Assembly (NCBI GenBank): GCA_013348725.1
Contig: CP054689.1
Span: 1,724,501 to 1,788,500, forward strand
Direction: 5' to 3'
Length of the DNA stretch: 64,000 nt
Source: Ectothiorhodospiraceae bacterium 2226
Lineage (GTDB): Bacteria; Pseudomonadota; Gammaproteobacteria; GCA-013348725
The notes beneath the pieces were generated by a model that saw nothing but the letters and a program-made list of their open reading frames with translations, searched no databases and was not told the origin of the DNA. Shown here in pieces: positions 37,427 through 47,800 of this stretch (its first letter is position 1; every line of letters starts with the position of its first letter). The position numbers were made by a program, and so were the translations under genes.

Positions 37427-38022
37427 GCCTGAGCTGGAACGAACGCTACGCCGAGCCGGGTTACGCATACGGCACCGAGCCCAATACCTTTGTGGTCAGC
37501 GTGGCCGACCGCATCCCGCCGGGGCCGGTGCTGTCGCTGGGGGAGGGCGAAGGGCGCAACGCGGTGTACCTGGCCGGGCGCGGCCACGACGTCACGGCGG
37601 TGGATGCCTCGGACGTCGGTCTGGCCAAGGCGCGGCAGCTTGCCGCCGAGGCGGGGGTGACGGTGGCGACGGAGGTCGCGGACCTCGCCGACTTCGAGCT
37701 GGGCGAGGGCGCCTGGAGCGCCATCGTGTCCATCTTCTGCCATGTGCCGCCGCCGGTGCGCCGGCGCGTGCACGGGGCCCTCGCGCGTGCCCTGGCACCG
37801 GGCGGCCTGTTCGTCTTCGAGGCCTACGGGCCCGAGCAGCTGCAGCACGGCACGGGCGGGCCGCGCGACCTCGCCTTCCTACCCGATCTCGACACCTTGC
37901 TCGCGGAGCTCGGTGATCTGGAGATCGTCAGCGCACAGGCGCTCGAGCGCGAGGTGCGCGAGGGCCGCTATCACACCGGCCCCGGCGCGGTGATCCAGAT
38001 TCTGGCCAGGCGCGCGCCTTAA
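37423..38022 (+). CDS. Class I SAM-dependent methyltransferase
   Basis: A 199-residue methyltransferase of the TehB/thiopurine-like group: WNERYAEPGYAYGTEPN opening, SAM-binding motif I VLSLGEGEGRNAVYLA, acidic motif VTAVDASDVGLAKA, and post-I DLADFELGEGAWSAIVSIF. Acceptor unknown; relatives methylate oxyanions or small thiols. Translationally coupled to the upstream gene. Confidence 0.82.
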   Translation: MSLSWNERYAEPGYAYGTEPNTFVVSVADRIPPGPVLSLGEGEGRNAVYLAGRGHDVTAVDASDVGLAKARQLAAEAGVTVATEVADLADFELGEGAWSAIVSIFCHVPPPVRRRVHGALARALAPGGLFVFEAYGPEQLQHGTGGPRDLAFLPDLDTLLAELGDLEIVSAQALEREVREGRYHTGPGAVIQILARRAP

Positions 38023-38162
38023 GCAGCGGCGGGGCACGAAGGCCGCGCCCGCAACTCGCAGGTGGGGTTGGAGTCAGTGCCGCCGCGCCCGGACACACGC
38101 CGGACGCGGCTGTTTGAACACGGCGAGACGGCCCTTTTGCAGCCGCCTAACGGCGCCGCCGA

Positions 38163-39278
38163 TCAGTGGGCCCGCAGGCGCGGGTCGTAGCTGCCGTTCG
38201 GTTTGCGCATGACGTAGTAGTCATTCTGGAAGTCATGCTCGAGCTGATGCACCTGGATGTCCTCGAAGCCGGCGCGGCGCAGGTAGTCGGTCGCCTTCTC
38301 GCGTCCCCACATGGTACCCAGGCCCTCGCCCCCCTGCGCGAGCGAGACGCTCATGCAATGCATGCACGAGATCGCGTATAGCGCCGGCCCGATGGGGTGC
38401 TCCATGTTGTTCTGCAGGTCGCTGGAGCCGTGGATGTCCTGCATGAGGTACACACCGCCGGGGCGCAGGGCGCGATAGATCCCGCGCAACAGTTCGAGCG
38501 GCTGGGCCTGGTCGTGCACGGCATCGAAGGTGGTGATGAGGTCGAAGGCCTGCGCCGGTGCCTCCTCGGCGAAGCGGCTGAGATCGCGCGCCTCGAAGTG
38601 GACGTTGCCGAGTCCGCGCGAGAAGGCCTCGCCGCGTGCCCGCTGTACCGCCTCATCGGAAAGGTCGTAGCCCACGAAGCGGCTGCGCGGAAACTGCTGC
38701 GCCATGAGGTTGAGCGCGCGTCCGCTGCCGCAGCCGGCATCCAGCACATCGATCCCCTCCTGCAGCCGTGAGGTCAGTCCCGGGGCGAGCGGCAGGATGT
38801 GGTCCATGAGCGCGGGGAGCACGGTCTGGCCGCTGTCTTCCGCCATCACGTCGTGGAAACGGGGATAGCGCTCGTAAGGCACACCGCCGCCATCGCGAAA
38901 ACACGCGAGGACATCGTCCTCCACCGAACCCAGTACCGAGATGTACTGCATGAACACGGCAATATTCTCGCCGCCGCGGGTGAGAGAGGCCGCATGCTCC
39001 GGGGGCAACGCATAGCGGCCGGTGACCGGATCGTAGCTGACGATGCGCCCGGTGGTCATTGCGCCGAGCCACTCGCGCACGTAACGCTCGTTCAGGTTCG
39101 CGCGCTGCGCGATCTCGGCGCTGGTGGCGGGCGGGGCGGCGGCCATGGTGTCGAACAGGCCGCTGCGGTGCCCGAGGGAAATCATCAAGCTCAGCGCGGC
39201 CTCATTGAAGGTGCCGATGAGGCGATTGGCGAACGCCTCGGTGCGTTCGTTCTGACTCTGCTGTGCGGCCTGTTGCAT
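38163..39278 (-). CDS. SAM-dependent methyltransferase with winged-helix N-terminus
   Basis: A 371-residue protein: N-terminal helical/winged-helix region (~15-90; TSAEIAQRANLNERYVREWLGAM) and a Rossmann methyltransferase (~165-300) with DVLDAGCGSGRALNLMA and DAVHDQAQPLELLRGIYRALRPGGVYLMQDI. The start at 39278 follows AAGGAGG. The plan matches small-molecule O-/N-methyltransferases; substrate unknown. Confidence 0.82.
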   Translation of the reverse strand: MQQAAQQSQNERTEAFANRLIGTFNEAALSLMISLGHRSGLFDTMAAAPPATSAEIAQRANLNERYVREWLGAMTTGRIVSYDPVTGRYALPPEHAASLTRGGENIAVFMQYISVLGSVEDDVLACFRDGGGVPYERYPRFHDVMAEDSGQTVLPALMDHILPLAPGLTSRLQEGIDVLDAGCGSGRALNLMAQQFPRSRFVGYDLSDEAVQRARGEAFSRGLGNVHFEARDLSRFAEEAPAQAFDLITTFDAVHDQAQPLELLRGIYRALRPGGVYLMQDIHGSSDLQNNMEHPIGPALYAISCMHCMSVSLAQGGEGLGTMWGREKATDYLRRAGFEDIQVHQLEHDFQNDYYVMRKPNGSYDPRLRAH

Positions 39279-39413
39279 GACCGGCCTCCTTGCGTCGCAG
39301 ACGGGGGGTCCTTCTGAATACGCCCTCTGCGTTAGCCCGGTCAAGGGCCGGATGCACAAGCATTATTTGCCAAAATTTCCCTTATGTCCTTGCGGCGATA
39401 AGAGGCCGGCGCC

Positions 39414-39716
39414 TCACTCCTCGTCCTTGCTCGGCAGCGCCTCCGGCGGCTCGCGCGGCGGGTCGCCGGGGCGCGTGTCGCCCTGCTGGACGGGCGGCGC
39501 CGCCGGCGCCTTGCGTACCCCGGCCCGCTCGCGCTCCTCCTCCGGGGCGGCGGTGCCAAACGGCTCGCCGGGTTGGGTGGCCGCCGCCGAGCCGCCGGTG
39601 CCGCCGGGCGGGGCGGCGCCGCCCGGGCCGAGTCCCGCGCCGGAGGCGGGGCGGCTGGTGCCGCCGATGCCGGGGTCCGGCGTCTGTTCCTGATCCTTGT
39701 CGGGTCGTTTGTCCAT
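39414..39716 (-). CDS. Disordered Pro/Gly/Ala-rich hypothetical protein
   Basis: A 100-residue protein almost wholly of low complexity (Pro, Gly, Ala, Glu), MDKRPDKDQEQTPDPGIGG to EALPSKDEE, with no signal or membrane segment. The ribosome site AAGGAAGGG supports translation. No family recognised; composition alone means it could be a chance frame. Confidence 0.4.
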   Translation of the reverse strand: MDKRPDKDQEQTPDPGIGGTSRPASGAGLGPGGAAPPGGTGGSAAATQPGEPFGTAAPEEERERAGVRKAPAAPPVQQGDTRPGDPPREPPEALPSKDEE

Positions 39717-39790
39717 GGCCCTTCCTTGTGGCTACGGAGTACGAACCTTCAGTGTAGGCAAGTCGGTCCCGGTGCGGGTGGGCGCGGGGC

Positions 39791-40873
39791 CTAGCGCCGG
39801 GCGCGCCGCGCCAGCCAGCCCAAGGGGTCGGCCGGGTCCACGCCGGCCATGAACGGCACGCGCCGGTCGTTGTTGGTGGTCTGGTACACCTTGCCGACCC
39901 AGTTGTTGATGATGGCCTCGGCGGTGTCGTGCCAGGTGTTGTCCAGGCGCGGCGCCATCAAGGCCTCGGGCAGCGCGGGCGGTGTCGCGCCGCGCGCGAG
40001 CGCGGCATCGAGCTGGTCGCGGTACTCGTCCAGCATGGCCTGCGTCTGCAGGGTGAAGTAGTTCTCGGGGAAGGGCGGGTAGTCGGCGCGGTCGCCGGCG
40101 ACGTAGCGGCCCACCTCGCGCTTGTACTCCTTCAGCAGGCTGATGGTGTCGTACTCGGGGTGGCCTTGGAAGAACACCAGGCGAAAGCCGTCCTCGCTCA
40201 CCGCGAGGTGCACGCCCGCCTCGGCGCTCTCGGCCAGCACGTGCAGCCCGGCGGCCTCGAACTGGGCGCGCGAGATGTCGTTGAACCGCGAGTGCGGCAC
40301 GTCGAAGCGGGTGTTCACGCCGGCCACCAGCGGGTGCGTCGCGGCCACCCGATGGCTGTACACGCCCCAACGCTTGTAGCCCATGGGACGGCGCCGCTCG
40401 CCGTAACGAAACTGCATCACGGCGTGGGTGGCGAGGCAGGAGCAGAGGGTGGAGGTGACGTTCTCGTAGGCCCAGTCGATCACCCGGATCAAGGGCTCCC
40501 AGAACGGCTGGGTGGCCAGCTCCGGCCCGACCACGTTGGCGCCGGTGATGATGAGCGCATCGAGGCCCTGCTCGCGCACTTGGTCGAAGGTCTCGTAGTA
40601 CCGCTCGACATGTGCGCGCGCCTCGTCGCCGCGCGGCAGCTCGGGCAGCGTGAAGGGGTGCACGTAAAACTGCGCGATCTGGTTGCTCTCACCCACCAAG
40701 CGGAAGAACTGACGCTCGGTGGCGGCCAGCGCCGCGTCGGGCATCATGTTGAGCAGCCCGATGTGCATCTCGCGGATGTCCTGGTGCAGCGCGACGTCGC
40801 GCGGGACGACCGTCTCGCCCTCCTGGCGCAGGCGCTCGAAGGCCGGCAGATCGGTGTTGGCAACCAATGGCAT
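39791..40873 (-). CDS. metA: Homoserine O-succinyltransferase (MetA family)
   Basis: A 360-residue MetA-type glutamine-amidotransferase-like acyltransferase: HIGLLNMMPDAALAATERQFFRLVG at the start, the nucleophile elbow in STLCSCLATHA, and FFQGHPEYDT carrying the catalytic His and Glu. Acylates L-homoserine in methionine biosynthesis in the cytoplasm. Succinyl versus acetyl use cannot be fixed from motifs alone. It lies 15 bases downstream of a P-loop ATPase gene on the same strand. Confidence 0.88.
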   Translation of the reverse strand: MPLVANTDLPAFERLRQEGETVVPRDVALHQDIREMHIGLLNMMPDAALAATERQFFRLVGESNQIAQFYVHPFTLPELPRGDEARAHVERYYETFDQVREQGLDALIITGANVVGPELATQPFWEPLIRVIDWAYENVTSTLCSCLATHAVMQFRYGERRRPMGYKRWGVYSHRVAATHPLVAGVNTRFDVPHSRFNDISRAQFEAAGLHVLAESAEAGVHLAVSEDGFRLVFFQGHPEYDTISLLKEYKREVGRYVAGDRADYPPFPENYFTLQTQAMLDEYRDQLDAALARGATPPALPEALMAPRLDNTWHDTAEAIINNWVGKVYQTTNNDRRVPFMAGVDPADPLGWLARRARR

Positions 40874-40888
40874 GAATCGCTCCCTCGT

Positions 40889-41752
40889 TCAGACCGCGCG
40901 CGGCGGGCCGTCCTCGCGCTCGAGCACGCGCTCGATCAGCGCGAGGAAATCCTCGTCGCTCCGCACCGCGGCCATCTCCTGCGTGGTGACCGTATACCCG
41001 TATTGCGCGGCGATCGCCTGATAGCGCGGAATGCGCGCGTAGAAAAGGCGCGGAAACATCCAGCGCACGAAATCGTCCGGGTCGATCATCGCGACATACG
41101 GCAGCTCGCGCTCCTTCATATAGATCGCGAGCTGCTCGTCCAGGAACTCTTCGCGGTAGTAGAGCGGCTTGGGGTCGCTCTCGGCGCGGCGGATCAGTTC
41201 GTGCTCGTCGTGCTCGGTCGCCTTGATATAGAGGATCAGCGTGTGCTCGGCGAGCTCGCGCAGCACCTCGGGGTCGTCCAGCTCGCACACGCTGCCGCCG
41301 GCGTCGTTCACGAAGTGGCGGTAGCCGTAGATCGCCTGCGCTTTGCGGATGAACTCCGGCACGTCGCGCATGGCCTCGACCTCGGCCGCGTGGTGCAGCG
41401 CCTGGCGGCGCTTGAACTCCGCCAGCGGCAGGCCGCCCTGCTCGGGATTGCCGAGCTTGCCGAGGAAGCTCGACACCGGGTGCAGGTTGTCCACTGTGAT
41501 GTTGTTGCAGAAATAGATCGAATCCGAGCGCAACAGATCCCGCAGGAACGGCACCTGCATCGCCTGCTGCTTGATGTTGTCCAGAATCGGCTCGTCCAGG
41601 TAGCGGGTGCCGATGCGGTAGTCGCCCGAGTAATGGAACCAGTCGTTACGGCGCAGCATGTGCGCCAGGCGCGTCTTGCCCACGCCCGACATGCCGAGCA
41701 GGGTGATGCACTTGTGCGGACTGTCGCGGAACTCGCGCGCGCTGAGTTTCAT
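40889..41752 (-). CDS. P-loop ATPase of unknown function, cotranscribed with metA
   Basis: A 287-residue protein with Walker A GMSGVGKT near the N-terminus (ITLLGMSGVGKTRLAHML), then a long mixed domain (HYSGDYRIGTRYLDEPILDNI, FVNDAGGSVCELDDPEVLREL) and ending near the metA start. It looks like a kinase-like or zeta-type P-loop NTPase with no signal peptide. I recall similar proteins next to methionine genes in gammaproteobacteria; substrate unknown. The start at 41752 is the best of several weak choices. Confidence 0.68.
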   Translation of the reverse strand: MKLSAREFRDSPHKCITLLGMSGVGKTRLAHMLRRNDWFHYSGDYRIGTRYLDEPILDNIKQQAMQVPFLRDLLRSDSIYFCNNITVDNLHPVSSFLGKLGNPEQGGLPLAEFKRRQALHHAAEVEAMRDVPEFIRKAQAIYGYRHFVNDAGGSVCELDDPEVLRELAEHTLILYIKATEHDEHELIRRAESDPKPLYYREEFLDEQLAIYMKERELPYVAMIDPDDFVRWMFPRLFYARIPRYQAIAAQYGYTVTTQEMAAVRSDEDFLALIERVLEREDGPPRAV

Positions 41753-42148
41753 GGAGGCCCCCGGGTTGGTGAAGCGGCTATTGTAGGGCATGCCCCGGCG
41801 CCACGTCAGCGCGGGGGGCAGCCGCTAACGAACGGCCCCTGCGCTGCCGTTCCCGCCGACTCGCCGCGTCGGGCGGGTTCAGGAGCCACGTCAGTCTCGC
41901 CGGTCAATGTTTGTAGGCCAATGCTTACACTGGAGCTCATGCGGCACGTAGGTGATTGACGTGCCGGATTAATGCTCCGGCCCGCGCATGAACCCCCCGA
42001 AATCCTGTTGGTTGCCCACTGCGCTACCGGCACTGTAAAAAGCCGCCTTCCACGACTGTCGGAACCGCGTGTGATGAGGACGCCGCGCGCCCAACTCAAA
42101 AGGGCGCGCACCCCGCCGGTCGAACAATAACAACAAAGGGCGGCGACC
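41753..42148. other. Intergenic region with a candidate promoter and leader hairpin for the accessory operon
   Basis: 396 bases between divergent operons. TTGCCC (42012-42017) and TGTAAA (42034-42039), 16 bases apart, are a possible promoter for the secreted-protein operon. Downstream, GCGCGCCC (42085-42092) pairs with GGGCGCGC (42102-42109) around a 9-base loop in the putative leader. No gene is seen. Confidence 0.4.
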
Positions 42149-44869
42149 ATGGGTCGGCTTTTCATCGAGCCAGCACGCGTGCTGGTTACTCTTCTACTGC
42201 TGCTTACGGCCGCACCGGTGCTTGCCGCAAGTGCCCAGGCGCTCGCCTGGTTGGATGCGCAACGCCAGGCCGACGGCATCTACCACACAGCAGACTCGGT
42301 GGCGCTCGAACCCCAGGTGCTGACCGAAATCCTGCTCGCGCGCGCGGCACACGGCGATGACCTTGCCGCGACGCCCGCTTCGATCTGGACCCGGTTCAGC
42401 GCCTGGGCCGAGGCAGATACCGAATTTCTCGCGGGCTGGATCCGCGCGGCGGCTGCCGCAGGCCATGACCATGCCGTAGCGCTCGGCCAATTGCGCGCGC
42501 GCCAGAACGAAGACGGCGGCTTTGCCGACCAACCTGACGGCCCCAGCACGGTGTTGGCAACGGCCTTTGCGCTGCAGGCGCTGCACGCCGCCGGCGTGGA
42601 CAGCGGCGCCGTGCTAGGCCCTGCGGTCGGTTTTCTTATGAGCCGCGCGCGCAGCAGCGGCGGTTGGGCGGTGGGCACCAATATCTCCACCGTCTATACG
42701 AGCGCGCTCGCCCTCCAGGCGCTGGCGCCCTTGGCGGGGCGCTACAACCTCGTCGCGACCATCGATGGCGCCGTCACCTACTTGCTGAACCAGCGCGTCG
42801 GCGGCGGAGCGTATGCGTCCGACTGGGAGACCGCGCACGCCTTGCTCGCCCTCATGCCGGTGCTCGCCGACCCGGGACGCTACGGCACCACCTTGCGCGC
42901 GCTCGACGACGCACAAGACCTCCACGGCAGTTGGTCGGATGATCCGTATCCGACGGCGCTGGCGGTACGCGCCCTCTCCCTGGCCGAGCGCCTCTCCGAT
43001 CCCCAGGCCCCGCCGATACCGCCGGCCCCCACCCACGGCACGATGAGCGGCACGCTGGTCGGCGACGCCGACGGCGCCCCCTTGAGCGGCGCCCAGATCA
43101 CGGTGCAGGAATTGCCGGAACTGCAGGCCGCCAGCCTGTCGACCGGCCGCTTCGAGCTCGCCCTGCCCGCGGGTGAGCCCCTCACCCTGGTTTACCAGGC
43201 GGCGGGGTATCTGCAGGCCACGCAGCCGGTGATGGTCGCGCCGGGGGAGGTCACCAGCGTCGGCACCGTGCGCCTCACCCCCATGCCCGACCACGGCCGG
43301 TTGTTCGGGATGGTTTCGGCAAAGGACACGGGCGCCGCGCTTGCCACCGCGGTGCTGCGTCTCTCAGGGGATGTCGCGCTGGATACTCCGGTAGGAGGCG
43401 ACGGCGCATTCGATGTGGCGTTGCCCGGCGGCAACTACGCCATCGCCGTCGAAGCGCCGGGCTATCACCCGGTGGCGGGCAGCTTGAGTCTGCAAGTCGG
43501 GCAGGCGATCCATTTCGCGCCGGTGCTGGTTCCTGAATCCGAGCCGCTCGACGGCACACCTGCGGCAGTGATGGGTGTCGTCCAGAACGCCGAGACCGGG
43601 GCGCCACTTGCCGGCGTATCGGTGGAGGCACCGGCCGCCGGGCTGGTGGTGCTCACCGATGCGGCGGGGCGTTTTCATTTTGAAGGGCTAGTCGCCGGTA
43701 GCTACACCTTCTCGCTAAGCCGCGACGGTTACCACGGCGCCAGCATCATGGTGGGCCTGGTGCCTTCCATTACGGCGGATCTCGGCATCATCGCTCTCCC
43801 GCCCGTTCAAGAGTCCGCCGGTCTTAGCACCGTGGTCGGTGTGGTCGTTCATGCGGACGACGGAGCGCCCGTGCCGGGCGCTCGTGCCTCGGCAGGAGCC
43901 CAATCCACCACGACCGACGGGCAGGGGCAGTTCCGCTTGGAAGGCATCACCGAGCAAGACTTCAGCTTGCTCGTCACGGCAGACGGATTCGCCTCGCGCG
44001 AATATGCGATCCAGCTGCCGGAACCCGGCACCCTGCAGATCTCCGTGGGACTGACGCCGTACGACCGCGGCGGCCTGCGCCTGAGCGGCCTGCGCGCCGC
44101 ACAACCCGCGTACGAGGCCCACAGTGAGGCGTCGCTCGAGATCGACCTGGCCAACACAGCGCAGGAAGCGCAGATCGTGCGCCTCTACCTGGAGGTCAAC
44201 GACCCCAGCGGGGACTCGCTGGGTGAGCAACCCGTCGCGCCGATAATGCGCGAGGAGGGGGCGCTCGATGCCGCCCACGTCACCGTCGAGCCGGGTGGCC
44301 AGCTGACCGAGCGCTTCTCCTGGTTCACCGAAGCGCATCCGCCGGGCGACTACCGGCTGAGCCTGCGCGCCTATCAGGCGTTCAACGGCGAGCTGCTGGG
44401 GGAGCGCTCGCTCGTGCTGCGCATCCTCGAGACCCGACGCATCGAACTCGTGTCGGTCAGGCCGAACCCGCTGTACCTCACCCAGGGTGCCGTTGAGGAA
44501 GTGGGCTTCGACGTCTTGGTGCAACACCGCTCCAACGTGCCGTTCCCGCTCGAGGTGACGTTCCAGCTCGCCGATCCGCAGGCGCAGGTGCTACACACCG
44601 GCACGGTGGCGCTCGAACTCCGCCCCGAGCAGACGAATCGCCTGGAAACGCTCGAGGGCACCGCGGTCGACGCGGCGTTACCCGGCGCACACCCGATCGA
44701 GGTGTTCGAGACCTCCGGCTACGCGCCAGCGGTGGTGCACGGACAGCCCCTGTACGTCGCGCCCGGCACACGCGTCGAGATTCGACAACGCCGAACGCCC
44801 GGCGTCATCGCGCCGGACGGCAGCAACCCGATCGACATCGAGATCAAGCTGGAAGGGAAGGATCAATGA
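42149..44869 (+). CDS. Secreted alpha/alpha-barrel protein with carboxypeptidase-regulatory-like repeats
   Basis: A 906-residue protein. Sec signal 1-27 (VTLLLLLTAAPVLAAS). Residues ~28-290 contain prenyltransferase/squalene-cyclase-like repeats (ARQNEDGGFADQPDGPSTVLATAFALQAL and three similar units), forming an alpha/alpha toroid. Residues ~300-630 hold four carboxypeptidase-regulatory-like beta-sandwich repeats (GTLVGDADGAPLSGA, GVVQNAETGAPLAGV, GVVVHADDGAPVPGA). The rest is beta-rich. The stop overlaps the next start. First gene of a three-gene set of large exported proteins; binding or scaffolding role inferred. Confidence 0.72.
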   Translation: MGRLFIEPARVLVTLLLLLTAAPVLAASAQALAWLDAQRQADGIYHTADSVALEPQVLTEILLARAAHGDDLAATPASIWTRFSAWAEADTEFLAGWIRAAAAAGHDHAVALGQLRARQNEDGGFADQPDGPSTVLATAFALQALHAAGVDSGAVLGPAVGFLMSRARSSGGWAVGTNISTVYTSALALQALAPLAGRYNLVATIDGAVTYLLNQRVGGGAYASDWETAHALLALMPVLADPGRYGTTLRALDDAQDLHGSWSDDPYPTALAVRALSLAERLSDPQAPPIPPAPTHGTMSGTLVGDADGAPLSGAQITVQELPELQAASLSTGRFELALPAGEPLTLVYQAAGYLQATQPVMVAPGEVTSVGTVRLTPMPDHGRLFGMVSAKDTGAALATAVLRLSGDVALDTPVGGDGAFDVALPGGNYAIAVEAPGYHPVAGSLSLQVGQAIHFAPVLVPESEPLDGTPAAVMGVVQNAETGAPLAGVSVEAPAAGLVVLTDAAGRFHFEGLVAGSYTFSLSRDGYHGASIMVGLVPSITADLGIIALPPVQESAGLSTVVGVVVHADDGAPVPGARASAGAQSTTTDGQGQFRLEGITEQDFSLLVTADGFASREYAIQLPEPGTLQISVGLTPYDRGGLRLSGLRAAQPAYEAHSEASLEIDLANTAQEAQIVRLYLEVNDPSGDSLGEQPVAPIMREEGALDAAHVTVEPGGQLTERFSWFTEAHPPGDYRLSLRAYQAFNGELLGERSLVLRILETRRIELVSVRPNPLYLTQGAVEEVGFDVLVQHRSNVPFPLEVTFQLADPQAQVLHTGTVALELRPEQTNRLETLEGTAVDAALPGAHPIEVFETSGYAPAVVHGQPLYVAPGTRVEIRQRRTPGVIAPDGSNPIDIEIKLEGKDQ

Positions 44870-47800
44870 TGGCAAGCGCAATGAGGAACGCCCGCATCGT
44901 CATGCTCCTCGCGGCGCTGGCCGTGCTGCTGGGCATGGTCTCCCAGGAAGCGCAGGCCTCGCACTTTCGCTTCGGCCACGTGTACTGGGAGTCACGACCG
45001 GAAGTGAGTCCAAATACGGTTGAGTTCATGGTGGTCGTGGCGTTCCGGCGCAATGGTTACCGCGGTACTGCTCCGGATGGTCGCGTTCAGGTTGGCGATA
45101 TCATGTCTGTCGCCACCGGCGGACTCATCAAGCCGCGCCTCAATTTCGGCGATGGCTCCGTCTCCAGTGTTCTCGAATTCGTAGTGACCGCCTACAGCGT
45201 GGAAGAGAATTGGGCGATCGGACTAGGGAGGGTTCCGGGCACTGCCGGCCCAGGAATACTGAAGACGTATGCTGCTCCAACCGCGGCAGGCGGATCGCCA
45301 TGGACGGCGTTCATCAGCGACGACTGCAGGCTTACGTCGATTCGGAACTACTCATGCCGTTATCGAGTCGAGACGAAGGTCAATCTTGCATCGAGTCATC
45401 GCTCACCGCGGAGCAACCTGCCATCGATCGTTTCGTGCGGTCGTGGGCGTACGTGTCAGTTTCATGTGCCTGCGACCCAGGAAGTCGGCATCGCGACGCG
45501 GTGGAGGCTGTCGACGCGGCAGGAATCCGGCATCGCGACTCCTCCCGGGCCTCCCTATTCACAAGCCCCGCTGACCGTCGACTCGCTGACGGGCGTGGTG
45601 ACATGGGAGATCGATTCGACGACCCCGCTCGGTCTCTACAGCACCGCGGTCACCATGGAGAGCTCGGATAATGGGGTACTTACGAGTGCCTCAGCGATCG
45701 AGTTCCTGGTGCACGTTGTTGATGAGGACGTCAACCAACCGCCGGCCTTCGACGTGCCGCCCACTCCTCAAGCAAACGAGACTATCTCCGTTCCAATAGG
45801 TGCGCCGCTTGAGTTTGTTGTTCAGGCCGGCGATCCCGACCTCAGCGATAATGTCACGCTCAATCACGTTGGACTACCCAACGGCGCCGAGTTCATCGCC
45901 GCGCCCGGCAATCCGGCGACCGCAACCTTCCGCTGGACGCCGACCGAGGCACAGCTCGGCGAACACCTGGTAACTTTCACCGCCATCGATAACCGCGGGC
46001 GTGCCGCTCTTCCGCATCAATTGCGCATTGCGGTCATCGACCCGGCCATCCGCGATGTCTCGGTGGTCGCCGAGGTGAACGACGACAATCTCCGCATCGC
46101 CGGCGGCTCGTTCACACGCCCACCCACCCAGATCGATCAGCACGCCGGTTTCACACGCGTGGAGTGGTATTTCCCGACCCTCACGCCGCAGGATGCCGAG
46201 GACCTCAACTTCACCGTCGATCTGCAGGCGCCTATCGGCGGCGAGCGCCGGCTCGTGACCCGCACGGTGTTCCTCGAGTACACCGACATCAACGGCAACC
46301 GCATTCGTCAGGAGTTGGACCCCCAGTACGTCGACGTGTTGCCCGGCATCTTCGCTGTCGACGTCGCCACCGACCGCCCGGTATACGGCGCCAGCGAGAC
46401 GGCGCAGATTTCCTCCACGCTCGACAACCTCAGCCGCTTCACGGCGACGGCGCAGGTCGACCTCGCCGTGGTGGACGAGGTGGGCGCGTTGGTGGCGGAC
46501 CTCGGCCTGTACGATGCGCCGGACCTGCTCTCGGGCGAGAGCCGCGCGTTTGAGCATCTGACCTTCGAGACCGGGATGGTGTACATGGGCCACTACGGAG
46601 TGCGCGCGCGGGCTCTTGATGCGACCGGCATCCAGGTCGCCGAAGCGTTCGCACCGTTTGAAATCCGCGCCGACCTTGCCACCAGTGTGGGGGCGCAGGT
46701 CGGCACCGACCGCCCGCTGTACCAGGCCGGGGAGACCGTGGAGATCCGGGACCGGGTGCACAACCTCGCCGCGAACCTGCTCATGCAGGACCTGAGGGTG
46801 GACACCGCCGTTCGCGATCCCGCGGGCGAGGCGCTGTGGGAGGCGAGCGCGTCGCTCGCGCAGCTGCGCCCGAACACCTTCAGCGATCTAGTCTACAACC
46901 TGCCGTTGGGGCGCGCGGCCCCGGGCACCTACAGCATTACGCTGGACGTGCATCATCCCGACGGCGCGCTCGCTGCCCGCGACATCACCACTTTCGAGGT
47001 CGCCTCCACGGCGGAGACCGGCGTCGGCCTTGCGGGCGATGTCAGCGCCTATCCCATGCCGGTGCTACGCACCGAGCGCGTGGCCTTGGCGTATCGCGTC
47101 ACCAACGACGGCAACGCGCCGCTGAGCGACCTGCCGATCACCTTGTCGATCCTCGACATGGCCACCGAGCAGGTCTATGCCAGTTGGACACGCGAACTGG
47201 CATCTTTGGCCCAGGGAGCCACGGCCGATTTCGACCAGGCCTGGGATGCGGTGGTGCCGAGCTCCGGCGGCCAGTATGTCGCCGTGCTCACCGCGCAGGT
47301 CGGCGACGAGCAACGGATTCTTGCGACAGCCCCCGTGCTGGTGGCCGAGAAGCTCGAGACCGCTATCCTCCCCGAGTACCGGGGGCGCCTGCTGGCCCTG
47401 GTCGATGGCCCCACCGCGCTCATGGATGCCGAGGCCTGCCCCGGCGCGCAGGAGCTGGAGTTCGCTTTGAGCGCCCCGGTTGGGCTGCACGCGGACCACC
47501 ACGTTACGGTCGATCTCTACGATGCCGCGGGCGGCCTGCTCGATCAGGAGACGGCGGTGGTGGGCGGTTTCCATTCCGCCTGGATGAACCGCGGCGCCGA
47601 AGGTCGGTTCCTCGCCCTGTCGCGCCTCGACGCCGGGCGTCTGCAGTGGAGCCTGATGAACCTATCGGCGCCGGCTGTCACGCCGCAGTTGCGCGTGGCG
47701 GTCACCGTGCAGGGGCCGGAGGGCGATCTGCAGTTCGACAGCGGCTACTTCACGCATGCCTGTGCGCCGGGGGAGGCCGACAGCCACGGTGACTTCACGC

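Noticed and set aside
45210-45671. Frame overlapping the N-terminal part of the 1286-residue protein, suggesting a frameshift there
   Set aside because: The main frame stays open with plausible protein across the whole stretch; the alternative is Arg/Cys/His-rich noise.
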